A stretch of 64,000 nucleotides of DNA from assembly GCA_030430165.1 (NCBI GenBank), contig JAUIGL010000029.1, positions 1 through 64,000 on the forward strand, written 5' to 3'. The stretch is from a bacterium. GTDB lineage: Bacteria; Desulfobacterota; Binatia; HRBIN30; CADEER01. Both the position numbers and the translations under genes were made by a program. This document shows positions 43,293 through 51,938 of this stretch, in pieces; position 1 is the stretch's first letter, and the number at the start of each line of letters is the position of its first letter. Under the pieces are notes generated by a model. That model saw only the letters and a program-made list of their open reading frames with translations, had not been told where the DNA came from and searched no databases.

Positions 43293-44383
43293 CGCACGGC
43301 TCCATCGGTTGGCGCCCGCATCGCCTCGAGCGACCTCAGCGCCCGCGCGAGTAGCGGCTCGATCTCGGCCGGCGCAGGTTTCCAGTCGGCGTAGGCGATC
43401 CGCTCGGCCGAATCCGACACGCGCGCGAAAGCATCGCGCAGCTCGGCGTCGAGCAAGCCGAGTCGCCCCAGAATCTCGCGATGGGTGGCGCTCGACGGGA
43501 TCGAGACGCCGCGGCGGCGCATCGAATCGGCGAGCAGGCCGAGCAATGCCGCCGGCTGCTCCTCGATCGGCAGCGAGGCGAACCCGACGAGCCCGGCCTC
43601 ACCTGCCGGCGCCGGGCTCGGCAGCGGTGCCACCCCCGGGCGCCCCCGCCCACCGGCGAAAAACCCCGCCGCTCGAAGCTCGTTCATCACCACCGCAACC
43701 GCGGTCACCACCAGGGCCAGCAGCGACAGGCGGAAGATGAGACGCGACCAGGACTCGGAGATCGAAAAACCGCCGAGCCACTCGGCGAGCCAATCCAGGA
43801 CCTCGCCGTCCTCGTCGGTGAACCAGGAGCTCACCCAGAGCCAGAATCGATCCCACAGGGACAACGGCTTCAGGCGGTCGAAGGCGGGAAGGTCGCGCAG
43901 GATGGAATCGAGGGCGCCGAGCTCGATCTGCGGGCCGGGCGGCGCCTCGGGTCGGCGCCCGGCGAGCTCGATCAGCTCCTCCAATTGATCGGCAATGAGC
44001 TCCTCGACCCGCGGTTCGCGAATCAGCTCTTCCCAAGGCGTCGCCGCGAACGCTTCGACGAGCTCGCCGCAGTACGTCCCGACCAGTGGCAGCGCAGCTT
44101 GGTCGTCCTCCGCTTCATCGGCTGCCGCATCATCGACGACGACGTCTTCGACGGGAAGTGCATCTGCGCCGGCAGCTGCATCTTCGGCGTTCTCGGACGC
44201 AACTCCTTCGTCCGCGATCTCGGGCGCAGGCGCGGCGCCGTCGTCCGCCGCCTCCTGCTGCGCCGCCTCCTCCGCGCGCAAGCGCTCGAGGCAAGCTTCG
44301 ACTCCAGCTGGCAGGACGGGAGAAGTGGCCGATGCGGCGGTCGCCCAGAGGACGCCGCCGAGCGCCAGCAACCGGAGGCTCAC
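43289..44383 (-). CDS. DUF4129-domain protein
   Basis: 364 residues from a GTG at 44383 (GTGA overlap with the upstream gene), which gives a clean signal peptide (MSLRLLALGGVLWATAASA). Next come an Ala/Glu/Asp-rich acidic segment (about 30-90), a helical region, one membrane helix (about 205-225), and the C-terminal DUF4129 domain (about 270-350; PAALLGLLADSMRRRGV and THREILGRLG, as in transglutaminase-associated DUF4129). It belongs to the same MoxR operon. The acidic low-complexity segment is notable. Role unknown. Confidence 0.82.
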   Translation of the reverse strand: MSLRLLALGGVLWATAASATSPVLPAGVEACLERLRAEEAAQQEAADDGAAPAPEIADEGVASENAEDAAAGADALPVEDVVVDDAAADEAEDDQAALPLVGTYCGELVEAFAATPWEELIREPRVEELIADQLEELIELAGRRPEAPPGPQIELGALDSILRDLPAFDRLKPLSLWDRFWLWVSSWFTDEDGEVLDWLAEWLGGFSISESWSRLIFRLSLLALVVTAVAVVMNELRAAGFFAGGRGRPGVAPLPSPAPAGEAGLVGFASLPIEEQPAALLGLLADSMRRRGVSIPSSATHREILGRLGLLDAELRDAFARVSDSAERIAYADWKPAPAEIEPLLARALRSLEAMRAPTDGAVR

Positions 44384-45168
44384 CCGGCGCTCGGCTCCGT
44401 TGCCGCGATCCGCGCCGCCAGATCTTCGCCTTGGCGGCGCAACTCGAGGTCGTAGTAGACCGCCAAGCCGATCCCGTAGGTCAGCGGAATGATGAACGCC
44501 GAGATCAACCCATTGGCCAGGTTGAACCAGGCCGCCGTGACCGGGTCGGCGAGGAAGGTCCAGTCGGCAAACGCGCCGAAGGCGCCGACCAGGAAGAACA
44601 GCATTCCGTAGAGCGCCATGTAGACGAAGGCCATGATCGTGTAGATCCCGGCGAGACGCCACCAACTGCCTCGAGTCAGCATTCGACTATGGCGCAGAGC
44701 ATCGGCCGCGCCCTTGTCGTCGAGGACCACCGCATAGAAGGACATCGACAGCGAAACCCCGAGAATCACGCCCGGCACGATCAAGAGCAAGAAGCCGACC
44801 ATCAGGGCCAAAGAGTAGAGAATCCATGTCAGGGTGAAGCGCAGCGCCATACCGAGCCCGACGCGAACCGCTTCACCGCTCGAAATCACAGTCCCCGAGG
44901 CTTCGGTGTCGATCAGCTTGATGAGCGCCGGGCTCAACACCATCATCACCACGACGCCGAACAGCCCGCTGACGAGTTGTGCGACGAGATACCCCATGTC
45001 GGCGGAATCACCGCCAAACAGCAGCTCGATCAACAGCGCGACCGCGGCCGGCAGAAAGCCGAGCCCCAGCGCCAGCGGCAGAGCATTCTTGAAGCAGTCG
45101 CGATAGAGGCGGAAACCGCTGTCGAGCAGCTGTCCGATCGAGAGTGGTGCGGTCGGCTTCTGGTACAC
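44380..45168 (-). CDS. Polytopic membrane protein, first gene of MoxR operon
   Basis: 262 residues if started at the GTG at 45168, preceded by GGGGAG six bases upstream; an ATG at 45186 is possible but would place that Shine-Dalgarno inside the gene. Six hydrophobic segments follow a short N-terminal PLSIGQLLDSGFRLYR motif. That motif is typical of YciC/glycerophosphodiester-phosphodiesterase membrane-domain proteins found with MoxR clusters. Likely inner membrane. Function unknown. Confidence 0.72.
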   Translation of the reverse strand: MYQKPTAPLSIGQLLDSGFRLYRDCFKNALPLALGLGFLPAAVALLIELLFGGDSADMGYLVAQLVSGLFGVVVMMVLSPALIKLIDTEASGTVISSGEAVRVGLGMALRFTLTWILYSLALMVGFLLLIVPGVILGVSLSMSFYAVVLDDKGAADALRHSRMLTRGSWWRLAGIYTIMAFVYMALYGMLFFLVGAFGAFADWTFLADPVTAAWFNLANGLISAFIIPLTYGIGLAVYYDLELRRQGEDLAARIAATEPSAG

Positions 45169-45388
45169 GACAATCTCCCCTTCCATCCACAGCGCCACGA
45201 AGGTCGAGCTCAGGTCGGCTCTGGTTACCGCGAAAACCGACAAACGGTCAACGCATCGCCAAACGGATCCCTCTCTCCCACCTGCAGCAGAGAAGCGCAA
45301 CTCGACAAGCGTCGCCCCCCGGCGCCGCCTTTCCGCCGATGCGTGCACGATCGCCCGGCGCTGCTACAGTATTTGGGAAAGGGCACCG

Positions 45389-46246
45389 ATGCAGCAAATC
45401 GCAACCATACTCGCGGTCGTCGCCACCGGCGCGGCGGTCGCATGGGCGGGAAGTCAGGGAGGCAGCGTCGCCGGCGGATGGCCGGTCTTCGCGATCTGCG
45501 CCGGCTTCTGCTTCGCCCTCAACTGGGTGGCGTTCGTACCCGCCTACGTCGGCCAAACCGAACACTACTTCGATCTCACCGGCAGCCTGACCTATATCGG
45601 CACTCTCGCGCTGGCGCTCGGCCTGACTCCCGAAATCGACCGACGCGGACTGCTCGTGGCCGCGCTCGTCGCCTGCTGGGCAGTTCGCCTCGGCTCCTTC
45701 TTGTTTCGCCGCATCCGCCAGGCGGGCTCGGACGGCAGGTTCGACGACATCAAGCCCTCGTTCCTGAGCTTTCTCACGACCTGGACGCTGCAGGCGTTGT
45801 GGGTCCTGCTCACCATCTCCTGCGGACTCGCCGCGATCACCGCGCCGACCTCGCGCCCTTTGGGTTGGTTCGCGATCGTCGGCGCCGCCGTCTGGCTCGC
45901 CGGATTCGCCATCGAAGTCGTCGCCGACCGGCAGAAATCGGCGTTCCGCGACGATCCCGCGAACCGCGACCGATTCATCCAGTCGGGTCTCTGGGCACGC
46001 TCGCGACACCCGAACTACTTCGGCGAGATCGTCCTGTGGAGCGGCATCGCAATCATTGCCCTGCCGACTCTCGCCGGTTGGCGTTGGGTCACCTTGGTCT
46101 CGCCGTTGTTCGTCTACCTGTTGCTGACGCGGGTCAGCGGAATCCCGATGCTCGAACGCCGAGCGCGCCGCCGCTGGGGCGGGGATCCGTCCTTCGAGGC
46201 GTACCTGGAGAAGACCCCGGTACTGGTTCCGCGCTGGCGCGGCTAG
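45389..46246 (+). CDS. DUF1295 (steroid 5-alpha reductase-like) membrane protein
   Basis: 285 residues with about seven hydrophobic segments. Signatures of DUF1295: NWVAFVPAYVGQTEHYFDLTGSLTY shown as blocks PAYVGQTEHYFD and DLTGSLTYI, then RLGSFLFRRI, the DxRFDDIK segment, and the C-terminal LWARSRHPNYFGEI, the NADPH-site-like motif shared with isoprenylcysteine methyltransferases and 5-alpha reductases. Probably an NADPH-dependent lipid or steroid oxidoreductase; substrate unproven. The stop overlaps the end of the convergent YpsA-like gene. Confidence 0.88.
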   Translation: MQQIATILAVVATGAAVAWAGSQGGSVAGGWPVFAICAGFCFALNWVAFVPAYVGQTEHYFDLTGSLTYIGTLALALGLTPEIDRRGLLVAALVACWAVRLGSFLFRRIRQAGSDGRFDDIKPSFLSFLTTWTLQALWVLLTISCGLAAITAPTSRPLGWFAIVGAAVWLAGFAIEVVADRQKSAFRDDPANRDRFIQSGLWARSRHPNYFGEIVLWSGIAIIALPTLAGWRWVTLVSPLFVYLLLTRVSGIPMLERRARRRWGGDPSFEAYLEKTPVLVPRWRG

Positions 46247-46728
46247 CTCTCGAGGAACTGGCGCAAGACGGCTTCGACCCTTGCCCGGATCGACGGGTCT
46301 TGCGAGGCGCGCGGACCGGCGACGTTGACGACTCTCGCCTGCGAGCGGCGAACGAAGTCGACCAGCCGCCGTGCCGAGCGGTCGACACTGTCCGCCGCCG
46401 GCAACACCAGCAGCGGACGGCGCAACGCCCGGGCGTGGTCGATGGTCAATTGCGTGCCGCGGCCGAGCTCGCCCGGCGGCTCGAAGACGACGGTCGCGTC
46501 CGAATCGCGCACGTTCCAGCGGGTCCGCTGCGCCGGCGCGGCGAGTGGAGTCTCGCGCAGCTGGTAGCGCGCGGCGATCGCCCCGTCTTCCGACCAGCGT
46601 CCGGCCGGGCACCAACCACCGTGCTCGACTCCGCAGGCGATGGCGGTGTCGAGCGCGGCGCGGTCGGCGCCGGTTTGTCCGCCGGAGACGATGACGAGCC
46701 CGCCGCCGGGCCTTCGCTCAGCACTCAT
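46243..46728 (-). CDS. YpsA/MoCo-carrier-like nucleotide-binding protein
   Basis: 161 residues from MSAERRPGGGLVIVSGGQTG; an upstream in-frame start at 46815 lies inside the DASS gene. A Rossmann-like SLOG/TIR-related fold is suggested by VSGGQTGADRAALDTAI and GGWCPAGRWSEDG, then VRDSDATVVFEPPGELGRGT. These match the putative molybdenum carrier (cpYpsA) family. Role not established in bacteria; ligand binding of nucleotide type is expected. Eleven bases downstream of the DASS gene, so probably co-transcribed. Confidence 0.85.
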   Translation of the reverse strand: MSAERRPGGGLVIVSGGQTGADRAALDTAIACGVEHGGWCPAGRWSEDGAIAARYQLRETPLAAPAQRTRWNVRDSDATVVFEPPGELGRGTQLTIDHARALRRPLLVLPAADSVDRSARRLVDFVRRSQARVVNVAGPRASQDPSIRARVEAVLRQFLES

Positions 46729-46739
46729 CCAACGCGCGC

Positions 46740-48245
46740 CTACAAGCCGAGCACGGGAGCCATCAGAAAATAGGTCAGCACCGGCAACAGCACGATCGCG
46801 GCGACGTTCATCCACAGTCCGGCGCGGCGCATGTCACCGACCTCGACCAACCCCGAGCCGAAGACCACTGCGTTGGGCGGTGTCGCCACCGGCAACATGA
46901 ACGCCAGACTCGCCGCGATGGTCGCCGGGAGGATGAGCAGCATCGGGTCGATGCCGAGCGCCGGGGCAACCGCCGCCAACAGCGGCACGAAGGTCGCCGT
47001 GATCGCCGTGTTGCTGGCGAGCTCGGTCGCCAATACGACCGTGGCGCCGACCACGGCGACCACCAGCGGACCCGGCAATCCGTCGAGTCCCGCCATCTGG
47101 TGCGCGAGGAACTGATCGACGCCATTGGCAGCAATCGCCGCGGCGAGGCTGAGGCCGGCGCCGAAGAGGATTAGGATACCCCACGGCAATCGCACCGCGG
47201 TCTCCCAATCGAGCGCCCGCGGCGGCTTGGCCTTCGGGTCGTCGCGGTTGCCCGGCAACAGAAACAAGGCCAGGGCAGCGCTGACTGCGACCGTGCTGTC
47301 GGTCAGCCCGGCAAACGGCCGGTGACCGCCGACCTCGAAACCGACCAGCAGGGGGCGCAGCACCCAGGCCAGCGCAGCGCCGGAGAACACCGCGGCGGCA
47401 CTCTTCTCGCCGGTACCGAGCCGGCCCATCTCGGCGTGCACCCGTTCGAGGCGCGCGGCGCCGGCGATCGGCTCATCGCCGAGCCGGAACAGGAACCGCG
47501 TCAGCAACCACCACGCGACCGGAAGAAGGACGATCACCAGCGGCACACCAAACATCATCCATCGCGCGAACGAAATCTGCAGCCCCATCTGCGTCTCGAG
47601 AAACGACATCAAGAACACGTTGGGAGGGGTTCCGATCGGCGTCGCGATACCGCCGATCGAGCAGGCGTAGGCGATACCGAGCAGCAGACAGACCATGAAG
47701 GACTCGTCGCCCCCGTCGTCGTCGCGCAGCGACATCGCCACCGGAAGCATCATGATCGCGGTCGCGGTGTTGGAGACCCACATGCTGAGAGCAGCGCTGG
47801 TCAGCATGAAAGCACCGATCAAAGGCGCCGGTCGCGCGCCGGCGAGGCGCAGAGCCCGGTAGGCCAGCCGGCGGTGTAGCCCCCAACGCTCCATCGCCAA
47901 AGCGACCAGAAAACCGCCCATGAAGAGGAAGATGAGCGGGTGACCGTACGGCGCCGCCGCGGCCGAGGCGCTGGCAATCCCGAACAGGGGAAACGCGCAG
48001 AGCGGGATCAACGCAGTCGCGGCGATCGGGATCGCTTCGGTCATCCACCACATCCCCATCCATACGGTGACGCCGACGGTGGCGCGTTGCGCATGCCCGA
48101 GCGCGACGCTCCCCTGTGCGGTGTCGTAGACCGACGGCAGCACGGCGTAGACCGCCAGCCCGAGCAGCGGCCCCAACCACAAGCCGACTCGCCGGCCGAC
48201 CCCGGCGAGCCCTGCCCCCGCACCTGGCTTGCGAAGCTCGGCCAT
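46740..48245 (-). CDS. DASS (SLC13-type) anion:sodium symporter
   Basis: 501 residues with about 11-12 membrane segments. The two SNT motifs of the divalent anion sodium symporter family are present: MWVSNTATAIMMLP and ELASNTAITATFVP, both with the Asn-Thr pair for Na and carboxylate/sulfate binding. The N-terminal MWWMTEAIPIAATALIPL block is also typical. Likely imports dicarboxylates, citrate or sulfate; substrate cannot be chosen from sequence. A hairpin at 48261-48292 separates it from the upstream YfhO-like gene. Confidence 0.92.
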   Translation of the reverse strand: MAELRKPGAGAGLAGVGRRVGLWLGPLLGLAVYAVLPSVYDTAQGSVALGHAQRATVGVTVWMGMWWMTEAIPIAATALIPLCAFPLFGIASASAAAAPYGHPLIFLFMGGFLVALAMERWGLHRRLAYRALRLAGARPAPLIGAFMLTSAALSMWVSNTATAIMMLPVAMSLRDDDGGDESFMVCLLLGIAYACSIGGIATPIGTPPNVFLMSFLETQMGLQISFARWMMFGVPLVIVLLPVAWWLLTRFLFRLGDEPIAGAARLERVHAEMGRLGTGEKSAAAVFSGAALAWVLRPLLVGFEVGGHRPFAGLTDSTVAVSAALALFLLPGNRDDPKAKPPRALDWETAVRLPWGILILFGAGLSLAAAIAANGVDQFLAHQMAGLDGLPGPLVVAVVGATVVLATELASNTAITATFVPLLAAVAPALGIDPMLLILPATIAASLAFMLPVATPPNAVVFGSGLVEVGDMRRAGLWMNVAAIVLLPVLTYFLMAPVLGL

Positions 48246-48260
48246 CCGTTCCCATTTGCA

Positions 48261-48292
48261 GCGGCTCCGACATTATTCAACGTCGGAGCCGC
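48261..48292 (-). terminator. Terminator hairpin downstream of the YfhO-like gene
   Basis: A perfect 11-bp stem (GCGGCTCCGAC / GTCGGAGCCGC) around an AT-rich ten-base loop. It begins seven bases after the stop of the minus-strand gene at 48299-50503 and ends 15 bases before the DASS gene start, so it should separate these two transcription units. Confidence 0.7.
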
Positions 48293-48298
48293 GCCGAG

Positions 48299-50503
48299 TC
48301 ACTGCCCTGCGCGCTCGGCAGTGGGCGCCGGCGCGGCGCGCGAGCGGACGCCGACCAGCATCCGGCGCAGCAGCTCGGCAACGCACACCAAAGCGATCCA
48401 GCCGACCGCAATCCGCACCCCGGTGCGGAAGCCGGCCGCCCGATACTCGACCAAGACCTCGGACCTTCCGGCCGGAATCGGCACGGCGAAGAACAGACCG
48501 GAGGCCGGATAGATCGGCACGCGTTCGCCGTTGACCGCCGCTTCCCAGCCCGTCGAATACGACTCGCGCACGATTGCAAAGCCGGGCTTGTTCGAGCTCG
48601 CCGTGAAAAAGAGTCGGCCGTCTTGGTAGTCGAGAAGAACGGCCCGGCCGAAGGCCCTCCGCTTGGGGTAGACCGGACGGTCCCCGGAGACGATCGGGAC
48701 GGAGTCGGGGAGCTCGTGATCGAAGAGACGGACCTCCGCTTCGCAGGAGCTCGGCGCTTGCTCCACCTGCAGACATTCGATCGGTGAGTGCGCGTAGGTG
48801 AGCACCGACGTCCGCTTGCGCAGCGCCAGCACCACCGACTCGATCATCGACTCGACGCTCTCGGCGTGACTCACGGTTTGCGGGATGTCGACCAAGCCAG
48901 GTCGGTCGCGATTGAAGTACAAGCAGGTCTCCTGGTTGCGAGCCGACAGCAACAGTCCGCGACTGGAAGCGATTCTCAGGCATGGGTTGGAATCGGGGTC
49001 GTCGGTCTCGGGTGCTGCCTCAAGCGAGTAGCGAATGCCGAGAAAGTTGAGATCCCGACGCGTCGGCCGTGGCCAGGCGCGCAACGCCTGAACGACGTCC
49101 TGGTGACGTTGCGGCATCAGCGAGTTGTTGCCCCCGCCGGCGAGATGGATCTCGTCGATCATCGGAATCGCGCGCAGGTTGACGCGCTCGAAGATGCGGG
49201 TGGGCTGCGGTGGCGCCACCAGCTCGAGGCGTTCCCGCAGTTGGCTGTCGGCCAACCGCCCATAGAGAGTGGCGAAGCTCTCGTCGGTGTCCCCGGGGAG
49301 CTTCTCCCCGCTGTAGACGCGTACTCCGGAGTAGGCCAGCTGCTCTGCGATCACCATCGCCACCAGGGTCGCCAGCAGTCGCGCTGCAAGCCCGGCCGGC
49401 GCCAGCGCCATCACCCGCTCGAGCCCCAGACCTGCCAGCAGCACCACCGCCAGCTCGGTCAGTAGCTTGAACTTCATCGGCTGGCGGAACATCTCGAAGA
49501 CCGGCAGCGAATGCAGCGCCTCGTAGGTCGGTCCGAACGGACCGAGCGACGTCAGGAAAGTACCCAGGGCGAGCACCAGCAGGAAGTAACGGCGCTGCCC
49601 GTGTCCGCTGGCTCCGAGCACGGCCAGGACCAGGGTGGCGATACCGAGGAAGGAGGGAATCTTCTCCAGCCGATTGGGGTAGAGCAACATCGGCGCACGA
49701 AACAGGATCTGCGCAAAGTCGATGACGATCTCACCGGCGCGCGTGGTATCCGGCAGATAGTGCAGCGTCGGCAGCAACTGCGGCGCCGCCAGGGCCAATC
49801 CGCCGAGACCGACCACCACCGCCAGCGCCGCGCGCATTACCAGCGGAACGCCGACCGACCGCGTCAGCAACCACAGCGAGGAAACACAACCGCCATAGAG
49901 AGCGAACTCGGGGTACACCAGAGCGCACGAGCCGAGCGCGATCCACGCCAGCACCAGGTAGCCGAGGCGCGGTCCCGGGCGACTCAGCATCTCCGCCGCG
50001 ACCAGCATCAAGGGCCACCAACAGACCGGCGCGTAGCCGGTGATCATCGCCGACGCGTACCAGACGTGCATCGGCATGAGCAGGATCAGCAAACCGCCGA
50101 ACGCCGCGATCCAGCGACGCACGCCGAGCAGCGCCAGCAGCCACACCACGCCGCCGACCAGGAGACCCGCATGAGCCGCGGTGCTCAGGTCGTAGGCGCG
50201 CAGGTGCGGGGCGGGCGTCGCCAGGTAGGCCAACAGATTGGGCCAGTACAAGCTCAGCGAGGTCGGGTCGGCGAGCAACGGAAAGCCGAACCAAAACCCG
50301 CCCGACCACTGCGGAGCGCGCCCCTCGCTCCAAATGCGAAATGCCTCCAGATTCATCGGAAACATGATCGCCTTGTTGTCGCCGCGCAGCGTCCAGGGGG
50401 CGTCGAAGCTCCAGAAAACGGCGGCGGCGATGGCGAAGGCGATCAGGCCGCAGCCGACGGGAAGCCACGCGGGAGGGGGGGCGGGAAGGGGCGAGCGGTT
50501 CAT
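48299..50503 (-). CDS. YfhO-like polytopic membrane protein
   Basis: 734 residues. About 12 hydrophobic segments lie in the first 410 residues, including the GDNKAIMFPMNLEAF loop after helix 1 typical of YfhO/DUF6044-like GT-C proteins. A soluble periplasmic domain (about 420-690) ends with YSTGWEAAVNGERVPIYPAS and VEYRAAG, the conserved C-terminal beta domain of YfhO. A final helix is at about 700-720. Bacillus YfhO glycosylates lipoteichoic acids; in Gram-negatives the role is probably a lipid-linked sugar transfer. Divergent from a truncated gene. Confidence 0.8.
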   Translation of the reverse strand: MNRSPLPAPPPAWLPVGCGLIAFAIAAAVFWSFDAPWTLRGDNKAIMFPMNLEAFRIWSEGRAPQWSGGFWFGFPLLADPTSLSLYWPNLLAYLATPAPHLRAYDLSTAAHAGLLVGGVVWLLALLGVRRWIAAFGGLLILLMPMHVWYASAMITGYAPVCWWPLMLVAAEMLSRPGPRLGYLVLAWIALGSCALVYPEFALYGGCVSSLWLLTRSVGVPLVMRAALAVVVGLGGLALAAPQLLPTLHYLPDTTRAGEIVIDFAQILFRAPMLLYPNRLEKIPSFLGIATLVLAVLGASGHGQRRYFLLVLALGTFLTSLGPFGPTYEALHSLPVFEMFRQPMKFKLLTELAVVLLAGLGLERVMALAPAGLAARLLATLVAMVIAEQLAYSGVRVYSGEKLPGDTDESFATLYGRLADSQLRERLELVAPPQPTRIFERVNLRAIPMIDEIHLAGGGNNSLMPQRHQDVVQALRAWPRPTRRDLNFLGIRYSLEAAPETDDPDSNPCLRIASSRGLLLSARNQETCLYFNRDRPGLVDIPQTVSHAESVESMIESVVLALRKRTSVLTYAHSPIECLQVEQAPSSCEAEVRLFDHELPDSVPIVSGDRPVYPKRRAFGRAVLLDYQDGRLFFTASSNKPGFAIVRESYSTGWEAAVNGERVPIYPASGLFFAVPIPAGRSEVLVEYRAAGFRTGVRIAVGWIALVCVAELLRRMLVGVRSRAAPAPTAERAGQ

Positions 50504-50691
50504 GGAATCGGCAGGCTCGGGCTCCGGTCGGGCGACGCCTCGATCGAGCGAGCCACTATGCTACGCCGAGCCAGCGGCGGTAAAGCGGGCTCAGCGGGTG
50601 CGGATCGCCGACCGGCCAGGCTGCGGTGCTGCTCTGTAGGCGCGCCCGCAATTCGTAGTACTCACCCGCCGGTCAGCCGCAGGAACCCTAC

Positions 50692-50913
50692 GTGCCCTCC
50701 GAGAATCCCCTCTTCTCGACCCGACCGAGCCCGTGGCGAACGGCGCCTGCCGGCGGAGCGACGAGATTCGCGGTCGGCTCCCTCGTCGCGGCGATCACGC
50801 TCGCGTCCTGCACCAGCGATCGGGCCGAGCCACGAGCCCGGGTATCGGTCTACGGCGTCGACGGCGCGACCTGGTCGGTCATCGATCCGCTGCTCGCCGC
50901 CGGCTCTCACTGA
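50692..50913 (+). pseudogene. Truncated alkaline-phosphatase-superfamily lipoprotein gene
   Basis: 73 codons from GTG. The first 45 residues form a lipoprotein leader (VAAITLASC). They are followed by VSVYGVDGATWSVIDPLLAA, the start of the type I phosphodiesterase/nucleotide pyrophosphatase domain, where VDGATW carries the first metal Asp. The frame then stops and no continuation is seen before the crotonase gene 60 bases on. The remainder of a 400-500-residue enzyme is missing, so this is a deletion remnant. Confidence 0.6.
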
Positions 50914-50972
50914 TCCTCGCCTTTCGGGAGTGGGCCCGTTTGGAGTATCGAAGAAGGTGCGGAGGGAGCACG

Positions 50973-51857
50973 ATGACGGAACGAGCACAGGAAGTTCGCT
51001 ACGAGGAGCGCGACACGGTCGCGATCATCACCCTCGACCGCCCGGAGCGGCTCAACACACTGACCGAAGCGGTCGTGCAAGGCGTCGCCGACGGCATCGA
51101 CCGGGCGACTGCTTCGCAGCCAGTGCGGGCCATCGTGCTGCGCGGCGAAGGCCGGGTGTTCACCGCCGGCTACGATCTCGTCGCCGGCGAGGGCGCCGGC
51201 GGCTGGGGGAGTCCGTTCGACGCGCCGAGCGTGAAGCCGCGCGAAGGCGCCTGGGACCCCGTGCGCGACTACCAGTTCATGAACCACAACGTCGAACGCT
51301 TCATGAAGATCTGGCACTGCCCAAAGCCGGTGATCGGTCAGATTCACGGCTTCGCGGTCGGCGGCGCTACCGATCTGGTGCTGTGTTGCGATCAGCTCTT
51401 CATGGCGGAGGACGCGTACATCGGCTACGCGCCGTCACGCATCTTTGGCACGCCGACGACGATGATGTGGGTCTACCGTCTCGGGCTCGAGCACGCCAAG
51501 CAGTTCCTGCTCACCGGAGAAGCGATCGACGCGCAGACGGCGTACCGCATCGGCCTGGTATCGCGCGTCGTCCCCGCCGCCGAGCTGGCTGCTGCGACCG
51601 AGGAGTACGCGGCCAAGTTCCAGCACATTCCCGCCAATCAGCTCGCCCTCAACAAGCTGCTGATCAACCAGGCCTTCGAGAACATGGGGCTGCGCACCAC
51701 CCAGCTCCTCGGGACTCTGTTCGACGGCATCACGCGGCACACCGAGGAGGCGTATCGCTGGGCCGAGTCGTTCGAGACCAAGGGGTTTCGCGAGGTGATC
51801 CGCGAACGCGACGCCCCCTTCGGCGACTACGGCGAACGCAAACGGAGACGTTCGTAG
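50973..51857 (+). CDS. Crotonase-family protein (enoyl-CoA hydratase-like)
   Basis: 294 residues; GGAGGGA at 50961-50967 fixes the ATG. Crotonase fold blocks: VAIITLDRPERLNTLT, AIVLRGEGRVFTAGYDL (oxyanion hole), IGQIHGFAVGGATDLVL. The first catalytic Glu position (GGG-x-E) is Asp in GGATD, and the second Glu region reads YAPSRIFGTPTTMMW without Glu. Hydratase activity is therefore doubtful; another crotonase reaction (isomerase, hydrolase or ring cleavage) is more likely. A 30-residue insertion (GGWGSPFDAPSVKPREG) precedes the second half. Confidence 0.85.
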   Translation: MTERAQEVRYEERDTVAIITLDRPERLNTLTEAVVQGVADGIDRATASQPVRAIVLRGEGRVFTAGYDLVAGEGAGGWGSPFDAPSVKPREGAWDPVRDYQFMNHNVERFMKIWHCPKPVIGQIHGFAVGGATDLVLCCDQLFMAEDAYIGYAPSRIFGTPTTMMWVYRLGLEHAKQFLLTGEAIDAQTAYRIGLVSRVVPAAELAAATEEYAAKFQHIPANQLALNKLLINQAFENMGLRTTQLLGTLFDGITRHTEEAYRWAESFETKGFREVIRERDAPFGDYGERKRRRS

Positions 51858-51886
51858 GCATGGGCAGCGGCATAGGCAAAGGCACG
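51857..51886. repeat. Second GGCANN hexamer array
   Basis: Five tandem GGCANN units beginning at the final base of the crotonase stop codon, followed by AGGTGGT. Same layout as 13095-13124 with different variable bases. See that entry for the family. Confidence 0.5.
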
Positions 51887-51938
51887 AGGTGGTAAGGGCT
51901 TCGCCCTGCCCGATCGAGCCCAGCGCGCGAACGATTGG

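Noticed and set aside
44086..46773. 895-codon open frame on the plus strand
   Set aside because: It crosses three supported genes on both strands and gives low-complexity Arg/Gln-rich sequence; GC-rich shadow.
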